This document shows, piece by piece, positions 24,790 through 31,906 of a stretch of 64,000 nt of DNA; the first letter of the stretch is position 1, and every line of letters begins with the position of its first letter. The notes under the pieces are model-generated. The model did no database searches. It was given only the letters and a program-made list of their open reading frames with translations, and was not told the DNA's origin. The translations under genes and the position numbers were made by a program. The DNA comes from an uncultured Collinsella sp. (GTDB taxonomy: Bacteria; Actinomycetota; Coriobacteriia; Coriobacteriales; Coriobacteriaceae), in NCBI GenBank assembly GCA_900754525.1, contig CAAEDE010000037.1, positions 1-64,000 on the forward strand, written 5' to 3'.

Positions 24790-24811
24790 CGCACGCACGA
24801 GCTGGCATAAT
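24783..24811 (+). promoter_or_regulatory. Plus-strand sigma70-like promoter (distal rpmB promoter)
   Basis: TTGAAA (24783-24788), a 17-bp spacer and CATAAT (24806-24811) preceded by TGG. It faces rpmB and its -35 overlaps that of the divergent pyr promoter. Confidence 0.5.
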
Positions 24812-24917
24812 CCCCTCTGCTGCACGCAAATCGGATCTACGTCCAGGGCCGTAGCGTGGGCACTATCGCCAAAAGAGGAATATCTCTGTGTAGATTGCGC
24901 ACAGGGAGCGACTTCTG

Positions 24918-24926
24918 TGCTATAGT
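24918..24926 (+). promoter_or_regulatory. Proximal rpmB promoter, extended -10 (TGC-TATAGT)
   Basis: TATAGT at 24921-24926 preceded by TGC, about 55 bases before the rpmB start. The best -35 is TTGCGC with an over-long 20-bp gap. The same TGC-TATAGT string occurs before rpsT. Confidence 0.5.
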
Positions 24927-24980
24927 TCAGGCTTGTTTGTTAACGCGACATGTTCGTTTGTCGCCCAAGGAGGGTCAGTT

Positions 24981-25169
24981 ATGTCCAAAGTTTGCGAAGT
25001 TTGCGGTAAGCACCCCGTTGCCGGTCGCTCCATCAGCCACTCTCACCGCGTCACCAACCGTAAGTTCCGCCCCAACATCCAGCGCGTCTACGTCGTCGTC
25101 GATGGTCACCGTCGCAAGATGAACGTTTGCTCCACCTGCCTCAAGTCCGGCAAGGTTGCGCGCTCCTAA
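24981..25169 (+). CDS. rpmB: 50S ribosomal protein L28
   Basis: L28 is a late-assembling protein of the 50S subunit. The 62-residue product keeps the zinc-ribbon cysteines in two CxxC pairs (CEVCGK near the start and CSTC near the end) and the family core HSHRVTNRKFRPN and RVYVVVDGHRRKM. The ATG at 24981 follows AAGGAGGG. It is monocistronic, with two promoters and its own terminator, divergent from the pyr operon. Confidence 0.97.
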   Translation: MSKVCEVCGKHPVAGRSISHSHRVTNRKFRPNIQRVYVVVDGHRRKMNVCSTCLKSGKVARS

Positions 25170-25238
25170 ATAAGGTCTTACCAACAAGTACCTCGGACTC
25201 TCCGGGTCAAAGACCTCGCGTTCATATAGAACTTACCA

Positions 25239-25270
25239 AAGGCGCCCTCCCCTACGGAGGGCGCCTTTTT
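25239..25270 (+). terminator. Rho-independent terminator of rpmB
   Basis: A 12-bp stem AAGGCGCCCTCC / GGAGGGCGCCTT with a five-base loop and a T5 tail. It abuts the first REP-like repeat. Confidence 0.93.
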
Positions 25271-25275
25271 GCACT

Positions 25276-25339
25276 CATTGGGGACAGACTTACATGAGTG
25301 CTTTCACGCATTGGGGACAGACTTAGATGAGTGCTTTCC
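25276..25339 (+). repeat. Left REP-like repeat pair of the RAYT element
   Basis: Two tandem copies (25276-25307 and 25309-25339) of a 31-32-bp unit that begins CATTGGGGACAGACTTA and ends ATGAGTGCTTTC. The first can fold: GCACTCAT (from 25271) pairs with ATGAGTGC around the GGGGACAGAC segment. The same sequence appears inverted at 26303-26352 on the other side of the transposase gene. Confidence 0.85.
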
Positions 25340-25395
25340 AAAGCTCACAGTGCATCGACGAACTCACGGCGCTTCGATCGTCACCAGTACGTGCC

Positions 25396-26172
25396 TCACG
25401 CCGCCTCGTTCCAGCCCGCGGTGGCCTTGGTTACGCTTGTAGCGCCGATGCCGGTGATACGGGCAATTTGCTTGACCGTGAGATGTGCCCGCCTGAGCCT
25501 CAGCAGACAGGCATCGCGTTCCGGGCGCGGCAGGGCCTTGAGCAGCGCAGGATCTATGCTCGGCAGGACTTCGTGCGCAATGGAAAGGGCCTCCTCATCG
25601 GGGATCCGCCGGCGTGGAAGAACCTCCACTGACCAAGTGCGCCCGGCAACTTCCTCGAGATGCTCGCAATAGCAACGGGAGCCTCCGACGATATCGAGCA
25701 TAGGAGCCGCGTCACAGATGTCAAAGGGATCATAGCCCAGCTGATATGCCTTGTAGCTTGACCAGCGGTACGCCTCGAGCGAGTCGAGCGCACCTTTCAC
25801 GGGATTGAGATGGATATAATCGAGCAGCTGTACCGCCTGCGTGTCCGACTCAACCGCGACCCGTGAATAGCGATTGTCAAACAGATGGCCTGTTCTCCCC
25901 GTTTTCCCATTGAAATACTTGGCATACGCCGTCAGCGCACACTGCATTGCCTTTGAAAGATTGTCAAATGGGTCATCAACCATCAAATGGAAGTGGTTGT
26001 CCATAAGGCACCAAGCCAACACCGCCACTTTATGGCGCGCGAACCTGTCCGAGATGTCCGATAAGAAACGATATCGGTCAGAGTCATCTTCAAAAATAAT
26101 CTGTTTAGAGTTACCACGGTCAAAGACGTGGTAATAACCGGTGAGCGAAACGGCGCGGGCACATCGAGGCAT
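25396..26172 (-). CDS. REP-associated tyrosine transposase (RAYT, IS200-like Y1 family)
   Basis: A 258-residue HUH/Y1 single-strand transposase of the REP-associated type. Visible are GYYHVFDRGN near the start, the HUH motif in DNHFHLMV, a tyrosine-bearing helix (ALTAYAKYFN), GHLFDNRY and the RAYT hallmark YIHLNPVKGALD. A C-terminal helix-turn-helix (LTVKQIARITGIGATSVTKA) probably binds REP DNA. ATG at 26172 has GGAGAG upstream. The ORF is intact. It sits between inverted copies of a REP-like repeat, which such enzymes cut and may help spread. It is opposite in strand to its neighbours rpmB and adhE. Confidence 0.9.
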   Translation of the reverse strand: MPRCARAVSLTGYYHVFDRGNSKQIIFEDDSDRYRFLSDISDRFARHKVAVLAWCLMDNHFHLMVDDPFDNLSKAMQCALTAYAKYFNGKTGRTGHLFDNRYSRVAVESDTQAVQLLDYIHLNPVKGALDSLEAYRWSSYKAYQLGYDPFDICDAAPMLDIVGGSRCYCEHLEEVAGRTWSVEVLPRRRIPDEEALSIAHEVLPSIDPALLKALPRPERDACLLRLRRAHLTVKQIARITGIGATSVTKATAGWNEAA

Positions 26173-26302
26173 AATCTCTCCTTTCAAAAACTGAACAGGC
26201 AACACCTAAAAGGAGAGAAGGAACGCGAAATGCTGAGCCTGTGATCTATATATATCCAATGAACGGCAAAAACAGGCCCAGAACGGCAAAATGGCAAAAC
26301 GA

Positions 26303-26352
26303 TGTCTGTCCCAAATGAGTGAAAGCACTCATGTAAGTCTGTCCCCAATGAG
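26303..26352 (-). repeat. Right REP-like repeat of the RAYT element (inverted copy)
   Basis: The reverse complement reads CATTGGGGACAGACTTAC, then ATGAGTGCTTTCAC, then CATTTGGGACAGAC, matching the left repeat over about 45 bases with few differences. On the plus strand ATGAGTG AAAG CACTCAT forms a tight hairpin. With the left copy it bounds an element of about 1.08 kb. Confidence 0.85.
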
Positions 26353-26381
26353 CGGGGCGATGCATTGGGCATAGTTTTAGT

Positions 26382-26393
26382 TGAAACGGTTCA
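26382..26393. promoter_or_regulatory. Candidate Rex-like operator upstream of adhE
   Basis: TGAAACGGTTCA is a TGAA-N4-TTCA inverted repeat, the core of the Rex (NADH-sensing repressor) operator, which often controls adhE in anaerobes. The outer bases of the Rex consensus are not kept, and it lies about 80 bp upstream of the predicted start of transcription, so the match is tentative. Confidence 0.3.
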
Positions 26394-26454
26394 TTTGATT
26401 GAAGCGTTTTAGTTTGTCTTTTACGGGAATCTGACCGTTCACCGAATTATTTCT

Positions 26455-26463
26455 TGCTATCAT
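26455..26463 (+). promoter_or_regulatory. adhE promoter, extended -10 (TTGC-TATCAT)
   Basis: TATCAT at 26458-26463 preceded by TTGC, 41 bases before the adhE ATG. The -35 region (CCGTTC at 17 bp) is poor, so activation or relief of repression may matter. Confidence 0.45.
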
Positions 26464-26503
26464 GCATCTTGTAGGGTAAATCTCCGATCGCAAGGAGACA
26501 CAA

Positions 26504-29152
26504 ATGGTGAAAAAGTCACCGGAAAACACTACTCCCGCAATTGTGGACAACGTAGAGGCGCTTGAGGCTAAGCTCGCTCAGATGCGAGAGGCCCAGGCGC
26601 TTTTTGCTACGTACACGCAGGAGCAGGTCGACAAGATCTTCTATGAGGCCGCCATGGCCGCCAACAAGGCTCGTATCCCGTTGGCGAAGTTGGCCATCGA
26701 GGAGACCGGCCGCGGCGTTCTTGAGGACAAGGTCATCAAGAACCACTACGCCGCAGAGTACATTTACAACGCTTACAAGAACACCAAGACCTGTGGTGTC
26801 CTGGAGCGCGACGAGGCTTACGGCATCACCAAGATCGCCGAGCCCATCGGCATCGTGGGCGCCGTCATCCCGACGACCAACCCCACCTCCACCGCGATCT
26901 TCAAGACGCTGATCTGCCTGAAGACCCGCAACGCCATCATCATCTCCCCGCACCCGGCAGCCGCCAAGTGCACCATCGCCGCCGCCAAGCTCGTGCTTGA
27001 CGCTGCCGTCAAGGCCGGCGCCCCCGAGGGCATCATCGGCTGGGTCGATGTCCCCTCCATCGAGCTGACCAACATGGTCATGCGCGACGTCGACATCATC
27101 CTCGCCACCGGTGGCCCGGGCATGGTCAAGGCCGCCTACTCCTCGGGCAAGCCCGCCCTGGGCGTTGGCGCCGGTAACACCCCGGTCGTCATCGACGACA
27201 CCGCCGACGTGCTGCTCGCCGTCAACTCCATCATCCACTCCAAGACCTTCGACAACGGCATGATCTGCGCTTCCGAGCAGTCCGTGACCGTCATCGACAC
27301 CATCTATGACCGGGTCAAGGCCGAGTTCCAGAAGCGCGGCTGCTACTTCGTCAAGCAGGGTGCCGAGATGGAGGCCCTGCGTGCCGCCATGTTCAAGAAC
27401 GGCGCCCTCGATCACCGCATCCCCGGCATGGCTGCCGCCAAGATCGCCGAGCTCGCCGGCATCGAGGTTCCCGCCAAGACCAAGATCCTGATCGCCGAGG
27501 TCACCTCCACCGACCCCGCCAAGGAGGAGTTCTCCCACGAGAAGCTCTCCCCGGTCCTGGCCATGTACCACGCCAAGGACTTCCAGGAGGCCGTCGACAA
27601 GGCTGAGCACCTGGTGCTCGCCGGTGGCCCGGGCCACACCGCCTCTCTGTACGTGCACCCCGCCCAGGCCGAGAAGATCAGCCTGTTCGAGCACGTCATG
27701 AAGGCCTGCCGTATCGTCATCAACACCCCGTCCTCGCACGGTGGCATCGGTGACCTGTACAACTTTGGCATGAAGCCGTCTCTGACCCTGGGCTGCGGCT
27801 CCTGGGGCGGCAACTCCGTCTCCGAGAACGTTGGGGTGAAGCACTTGATCAACGTTAAGACTGTGGCCGAGCGCCGTGAGAACATGCTGTGGTTCCGCGC
27901 TCCCGAGAAGGTCTACTTCAAGAAGGGTTCCACGCCCGTCGCCCTCGACGAGCTTGGCAACGTCATGGGCAAGAAGCGCGCCTTCATCGTCACCGACCAG
28001 TTCCTCTTCAAGAATGGCAACACCCGCGCCATCGAGGCCAAGCTCGACGAGATGGGCATCGCCCACGACTGCTTCTACGACGTCGAGCCCGATCCGTCGC
28101 TGCAGTGCGCACGTCGCGGCGCCAAGCAGATGGCTCTCTTTGAGCCGGACGTCATCATCGCCGTCGGCGGTGGCTCCGCTATGGACGCCGGCAAGATCAT
28201 GTGGATGATGTACGAGCACCCCGAGTGCAAGTTTGAGGACATGGCCATGGACTTCATGGACATCCGCAAGCGTATCTTCACCTTCCCCGAGATGGGCAAG
28301 AAGGCCTACTTCGTCGCCGTCCCGACCTCTTCGGGTACCGGCTCCGAGTGCACGCCGTTCGCCATCATCACCGACAAGGAGACCGGCATCAAGTGGCCGC
28401 TCGCCGACTACGCGCTGCTCCCCAACATGGCTATCGTCGACGCCGACAACTGCATGACCGCCCCGCGCGGCCTGACCGCTGCCTCCGGCATCGACGTCAT
28501 GACCCACGCCATCGAGTCCTACGTCTCCATCATGGCTTCCGACTACACCAAGGGCCTCTCCGAGCGCGCTGCTAAGCTCGTCTTCGAGAACCTGCCCTCC
28601 AGCTTCACGAACGGCGCCAAGGACCCGCACGCCCGCGAGGAGATGCACAACGCCTCCTGCATGGCCGGTATGGCCTTCGCCAACGCCTTCCTGGGCCTCA
28701 ACCACTCCATGGCCCACAAGCTCGGCGCTTTCCATCACCTGCCCCACGGCCTCGCCAACGCCGTCATCCTGACTCGCGTCATGCGCTACAACGCCGCCGA
28801 GGCTCCCGTCAAGATGGGTACCTTCTCCCAGTATCCTTACCCCAACGCACTGCACAACTACGCCGAGATGGCCAAGTACTGCGGCATCGAGGGCAAGGAC
28901 GACAAGGAGGTCTTCGAGAACTTCATCACGAAGCTCGAGGAGCTCAAGGACTTCATCGGCGTCAAGAAGACCATCGCCGACTACGGTGTTGACGAGCAGT
29001 ACTTCCTCGACACCCTCGACGAGATGACCGAGCAGGCATTCAACGACCAGTGCACCGGCGCTAACCCGCGCTACCCGCTCATGAGCGAGATCAAGGAGCT
29101 CTACCTGGACGCCTACTACGGCCGCGAGCCCCAGGACTACGCCGTCTGCTAG
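26504..29152 (+). CDS. adhE: Bifunctional acetaldehyde-CoA / alcohol dehydrogenase
   Basis: AdhE reduces acetyl-CoA to acetaldehyde and then to ethanol, re-oxidising two NADH; it forms spirosomes in the cytoplasm. The 882 residues join an N-terminal aldehyde dehydrogenase (PTTNPTSTAIFKTLI, catalytic cysteine in GMICASEQSV) to a C-terminal iron alcohol dehydrogenase (GGGSAMDAGKIMW, TSSGTGSECTPFAII, and metal ligands in DVMTHAIE, NHSMAHKLGAFHHLPHG). ATG at 26504 follows AAGGAGA. Codon use is strongly biased to C-ending codons, the sign of a highly expressed gene. This indicates a fermentative life style. Confidence 0.98.
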   Translation: MVKKSPENTTPAIVDNVEALEAKLAQMREAQALFATYTQEQVDKIFYEAAMAANKARIPLAKLAIEETGRGVLEDKVIKNHYAAEYIYNAYKNTKTCGVLERDEAYGITKIAEPIGIVGAVIPTTNPTSTAIFKTLICLKTRNAIIISPHPAAAKCTIAAAKLVLDAAVKAGAPEGIIGWVDVPSIELTNMVMRDVDIILATGGPGMVKAAYSSGKPALGVGAGNTPVVIDDTADVLLAVNSIIHSKTFDNGMICASEQSVTVIDTIYDRVKAEFQKRGCYFVKQGAEMEALRAAMFKNGALDHRIPGMAAAKIAELAGIEVPAKTKILIAEVTSTDPAKEEFSHEKLSPVLAMYHAKDFQEAVDKAEHLVLAGGPGHTASLYVHPAQAEKISLFEHVMKACRIVINTPSSHGGIGDLYNFGMKPSLTLGCGSWGGNSVSENVGVKHLINVKTVAERRENMLWFRAPEKVYFKKGSTPVALDELGNVMGKKRAFIVTDQFLFKNGNTRAIEAKLDEMGIAHDCFYDVEPDPSLQCARRGAKQMALFEPDVIIAVGGGSAMDAGKIMWMMYEHPECKFEDMAMDFMDIRKRIFTFPEMGKKAYFVAVPTSSGTGSECTPFAIITDKETGIKWPLADYALLPNMAIVDADNCMTAPRGLTAASGIDVMTHAIESYVSIMASDYTKGLSERAAKLVFENLPSSFTNGAKDPHAREEMHNASCMAGMAFANAFLGLNHSMAHKLGAFHHLPHGLANAVILTRVMRYNAAEAPVKMGTFSQYPYPNALHNYAEMAKYCGIEGKDDKEVFENFITKLEELKDFIGVKKTIADYGVDEQYFLDTLDEMTEQAFNDQCTGANPRYPLMSEIKELYLDAYYGREPQDYAVC

Positions 29153-29170
29153 TTTTAGCACGGTTATTTG

Positions 29171-29206
29171 CGGCGGGGGTGCACGGGTGTACGCACGCCC
29201 CCGCCG
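29171..29206 (+). terminator. Strong hairpin after adhE
   Basis: CGGCGGGGG pairs with CCCCCGCCG, extended by TGC/GCA across a bulge. No T-run follows, so it may be an mRNA-stabilising hairpin or a weak terminator, with partial read-through into the next gene. Confidence 0.5.
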
Positions 29207-29239
29207 TTGCTTCTATCGCATCGTTGAAAGGATGCAATC

Positions 29240-30004
29240 ATGCTGCTCCCCGATTCCAAGACCGAGCTCGTCCGTCGCGGCAACAAGGTCGTTTACGACC
29301 TGGGCGACAAGATCGTCAAGGTCTTTAACGAGACCAAGCCCGTCTCCGACGTGTTCAACGAGGCTTTGAATCTTGCCCGCATCAATGAGTGCGGCATCCG
29401 CAGCCCCAAGGCTCTCGAGGTTTCCCAGCTCGAGAACGCCAACGGCTGGGCGCTCGTGACCGAGAAGGTTCCGGGCACCACCCTTGCCGAGAAGATGACT
29501 GCCGAGCCCCAGCGCTTTGGTGAGTACCTCGAGATGTTCGTCGATCTCCAGATCGAGATCCACGGCTACACCTCCCCGCTGCTCAACCGTCAGCGCGACA
29601 AGTTCGCCCGCATGATCGACAGCCTTGATCAGCTCAATGCCACCACGCGCTACAACCTTCAGGAGCGTCTGGACGGCATGACCAAGGAGTTCAAGGTCTG
29701 CCACGGCGACTTCAACCCCTCCAACGTCATCGTCGGCGACGACGGCCAGCTCTATGTGTGCGACTGGGCACACGCCACCCAGGGCTCCCCTGCTGCCGAC
29801 GTTGCCACCACCTACCTGCTCTTCGCCCTCAACAGCAAGGACCAGGCCGAGGCCTACCTGGAGCTCTACTGCGACCGCGCCGACATGCCCATGCAGGTCG
29901 TGCGTCAGTGGACGAGCATCGTCGCCGCTTCCGAGCTCGCTCGTAAGCGCAACGTGAACGATGAGTTCCTGAAGAACTGGATCGACGTCGTCGATTATCA
30001 GTAA
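29240..30004 (+). CDS. Phosphotransferase of the APH/choline-kinase-like fold, function unknown
   Basis: A 254-residue protein-kinase-like phosphotransferase. The Brenner-type catalytic loop is HGDFNPSN (155-162) and the metal-binding aspartate is in CDWAHA (D175). The ATP-binding N-lobe is short. It resembles aminoglycoside-phosphotransferase-domain proteins broadly, but nothing shows that its substrate is an antibiotic; small metabolites or sugars are equally possible. ATG at 29240 has GAAAGGA upstream. It follows adhE on the same strand after an 87-base gap with a hairpin, and its codon bias is similar to that of adhE, so the two may be co-expressed. Confidence 0.75.
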   Translation: MLLPDSKTELVRRGNKVVYDLGDKIVKVFNETKPVSDVFNEALNLARINECGIRSPKALEVSQLENANGWALVTEKVPGTTLAEKMTAEPQRFGEYLEMFVDLQIEIHGYTSPLLNRQRDKFARMIDSLDQLNATTRYNLQERLDGMTKEFKVCHGDFNPSNVIVGDDGQLYVCDWAHATQGSPAADVATTYLLFALNSKDQAEAYLELYCDRADMPMQVVRQWTSIVAASELARKRNVNDEFLKNWIDVVDYQ

Positions 30005-30037
30005 TATCTGAGCGATTTATTTCGCATCGGAGGCACT

Positions 30038-30079
30038 AAGGAAACCCCGCAGCTCGCATGGGCTGCGGGGTTTCCTTTT
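30038..30079 (+). terminator. Rho-independent terminator after the APH-like gene
   Basis: Stem AAGGAAACCCCGCAGC / GCTGCGGGGTTTCCTT with TTTT at the end, 34 bases past the stop at 30004. Confidence 0.93.
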
Positions 30080-30102
30080 AACACTTGAGCGTGCCGACAA
30101 GA

Positions 30103-30155
30103 TAAAAGGACGGCCCCTGCATCTCCCCGATCTGGAGAAATGCAGGGGCCGTCCC
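30103..30155 (-). terminator. Rho-independent terminator after proS
   Basis: A 15-bp perfect stem GGACGGCCCCTGCAT / ATGCAGGGGCCGTCC with a further inner CTCC/GGAG pairing, followed on the minus strand by TTTTATC. It ends the pyrH-to-proS cluster and faces the plus-strand terminator just upstream. Confidence 0.92.
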
Positions 30156-30184
30156 GTATATCGAACTACAAGCGAAATCGCCGA

Positions 30185-31906
30185 TTAACGGCGGGCCGCC
30201 TTCACAAGCTCGGCAACCTTGGTGACGACCTCGTCGATCGCCACGTCCTCGCGCTCGCCCGTGGCACGGTCCTTGAGCTCGACGGTGCCGTTCTTAAGGC
30301 CACGCTTGCCGAGCACCACCTGATACGGGAAGCCCATAAGGTCGTTGTCGGCAAACTTAAAGCCGGGACGCTCATCGCGATCGTCGACGACAACCTCGAT
30401 ACCCTCGGCGCACAGGCCATCAACGATCTGCTCGCAGACGGAAGCGCACTCCTCCTTCTTGGGGTCGAGCGGAATCACCGCAACCTCGTACGGGGCAACG
30501 GAGACCGGCCAGACGATGCCGTGCTCGTCGTTGTGCTGCTCCACGACGGCAGCGAGCGAGCGAGAAACGCCCACGCCGTAGCAACCCATGATAAGCGGCT
30601 TCTCCTTGCCGTCCTCATCCATAAAGGTGGCACCCATGGCCTCGGAGTACTTGGTGCCCAGCTGGAAGACCTGGGAAACCTCGATGCCGCGAGCAGCAGA
30701 GAGCGGCTTGCCGCAGTGCGGGCAAGGATCGCCGGCAACGACGGTGACCAGGTCGGCCCACTCGTCGACGGTAAAGTCGCGCTCGGGGCAGGCACCGGTA
30801 AAGTGATAATCGACCTCGTTGGCACCGCAGGCCCACTGCTTGGACTCGCGCAGGCTCTCGTCGCACACCAGACGGATGCCCTCGGGCAGGTTGACCGGTC
30901 CGATAAAGCCCTTGTGCAGGCCGTTCGCCTGAAGCTCCTCATCGGTCATCATGCGATAGCCCTTGCCAAAGACATGCTCGGCCTTGCAGTCGTTGAGTTC
31001 ATGATCGCCCGGAACGATGGCCACGACAGGCTTGCCCTCAGCGTCGATGAGTGCCAGCGACTTGCGCGTGCCGTTCTCGGGGAAGCCGAAGAACTTTGCA
31101 ACGGCCTCGATGGTGCCCATACCCGGAGTCTCGACCTTGGTAAGCGTACTGTCGCCAGGACCCTCGGTCACAACGACCTTGGTACTTGCGGCCTCGTCAT
31201 CGGCAGCAAAGCCGCACTCGTCGCAGTAGACGAGCGAGGCCTCACCGGCGTCGGCCAAAGCCATGTACTCGACGGAGGTGTCGCCACCGATCTCGCCGGA
31301 GTCGGCGACAACGGGCAGAGCCTTGATGTAGCAGCGCTCGCAGATGTTGGCGTAGGCCTGCTTCATCTTGTCGTACTCCTCCTGCAGACTCTCCTGCGTG
31401 GCAGAGAAGCTGTAGGCGTCCTTCATGATGAACTCGCGACCGCGCATCAGGCCAAAGCGGGGACGGAACTCGTCGCGGAACTTGTCCTGGATGTGGTAGA
31501 GGTTAACGGGCAGTTGCTTGTAGGAACGCAGCTCATTGCGAACCAGGGCGGTCACGGTCTCCTCGTGCGTGGGGCCCAGCACGAACTCGCGGCCGTGGCG
31601 GTCATCGAAGCGCACGAGTTCCTTGCCATAGGCGTCGATGCGGCCGGACTCGCGCCATAGCTCAGCGTCGACCATAATGGGCATCATGAGCTCCTGGGCA
31701 CCGGCGGCATCCATCTCGTCGCGCACGATGTTCTCGATCTTGCGAATCGAGCGCCATGCGAGCGGCAGGTAGGAATACAGACCGGCGGCCTCCTTGCGGA
31801 TCATGCCGGCACGGAGCAGCAGGCGGTGGCTGGCGAGCTCAGCGTCCGCCGGATCCTCTTTAAGCGTCGGCGCATAGAGCTTAGACATATACATTGCTCG
31901 GATCAT
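30185..31906 (-). CDS. proS: Prolyl-tRNA synthetase (bacterial type)
   Basis: Charges tRNA-Pro. The 573 residues match the prokaryote-like class II enzyme with its editing insertion: motif 1 near EDIVRDEMDAAG-type helix, motif 2 in FRDEFRPRFGLMRGREF, the editing domain (about 225-405, with CDECGFAAD), motif 3 in GCYGVGVSRSLAAV, and the anticodon-binding end. ATG at 31906 has GAGGAG six bases upstream and directly follows the ispG stop. It is the last gene before a strong terminator. Confidence 0.97.
   Translation of the reverse strand: MIRAMYMSKLYAPTLKEDPADAELASHRLLLRAGMIRKEAAGLYSYLPLAWRSIRKIENIVRDEMDAAGAQELMMPIMVDAELWRESGRIDAYGKELVRFDDRHGREFVLGPTHEETVTALVRNELRSYKQLPVNLYHIQDKFRDEFRPRFGLMRGREFIMKDAYSFSATQESLQEEYDKMKQAYANICERCYIKALPVVADSGEIGGDTSVEYMALADAGEASLVYCDECGFAADDEAASTKVVVTEGPGDSTLTKVETPGMGTIEAVAKFFGFPENGTRKSLALIDAEGKPVVAIVPGDHELNDCKAEHVFGKGYRMMTDEELQANGLHKGFIGPVNLPEGIRLVCDESLRESKQWACGANEVDYHFTGACPERDFTVDEWADLVTVVAGDPCPHCGKPLSAARGIEVSQVFQLGTKYSEAMGATFMDEDGKEKPLIMGCYGVGVSRSLAAVVEQHNDEHGIVWPVSVAPYEVAVIPLDPKKEECASVCEQIVDGLCAEGIEVVVDDRDERPGFKFADNDLMGFPYQVVLGKRGLKNGTVELKDRATGEREDVAIDEVVTKVAELVKAARR

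Larger units (their letters stand above)
24649..24980. other. Divergent pyr / rpmB control region
   Basis: Gene-free stretch of about 330 bases between the pyr leader and rpmB. It holds the 5' part of the pyr leader, two divergent sigma70-like promoters whose -35 boxes overlap at 24783-24789, and a second rpmB promoter at about 24918. I see no further ORF with a ribosome site. Confidence 0.5.
26173..26503. other. RAYT upstream region and adhE control region
   Basis: Gene-free stretch of 331 bases. It holds two copies of GAACGGCAAAA (26261 and 26282), an AT-rich TATATATA patch that may be the RAYT promoter, the right-hand REP-like repeat, a TGAA-N4-TTCA site and the adhE promoter. Confidence 0.5.

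Noticed and set aside
26261..26292. Two copies of GAACGGCAAAA as an operator or CRISPR-like unit
   Set aside because: Only two short copies 21 bases apart, no third copy and no regular spacers; treated as local sequence near the RAYT end.
26516..29161. 881-codon open frame on the minus strand across adhE
   Set aside because: It is antisense to adhE in the register created by C-ending codon bias. The protein is a low-complexity Val/Leu/Gly/Asp mix with no motif, and adhE itself is unmistakable.
29240..30004. Aminoglycoside resistance gene
   Set aside because: The HGD-N-DW core is shared by the whole APH/choline-kinase fold; nothing specific to known resistance enzymes was recognised.
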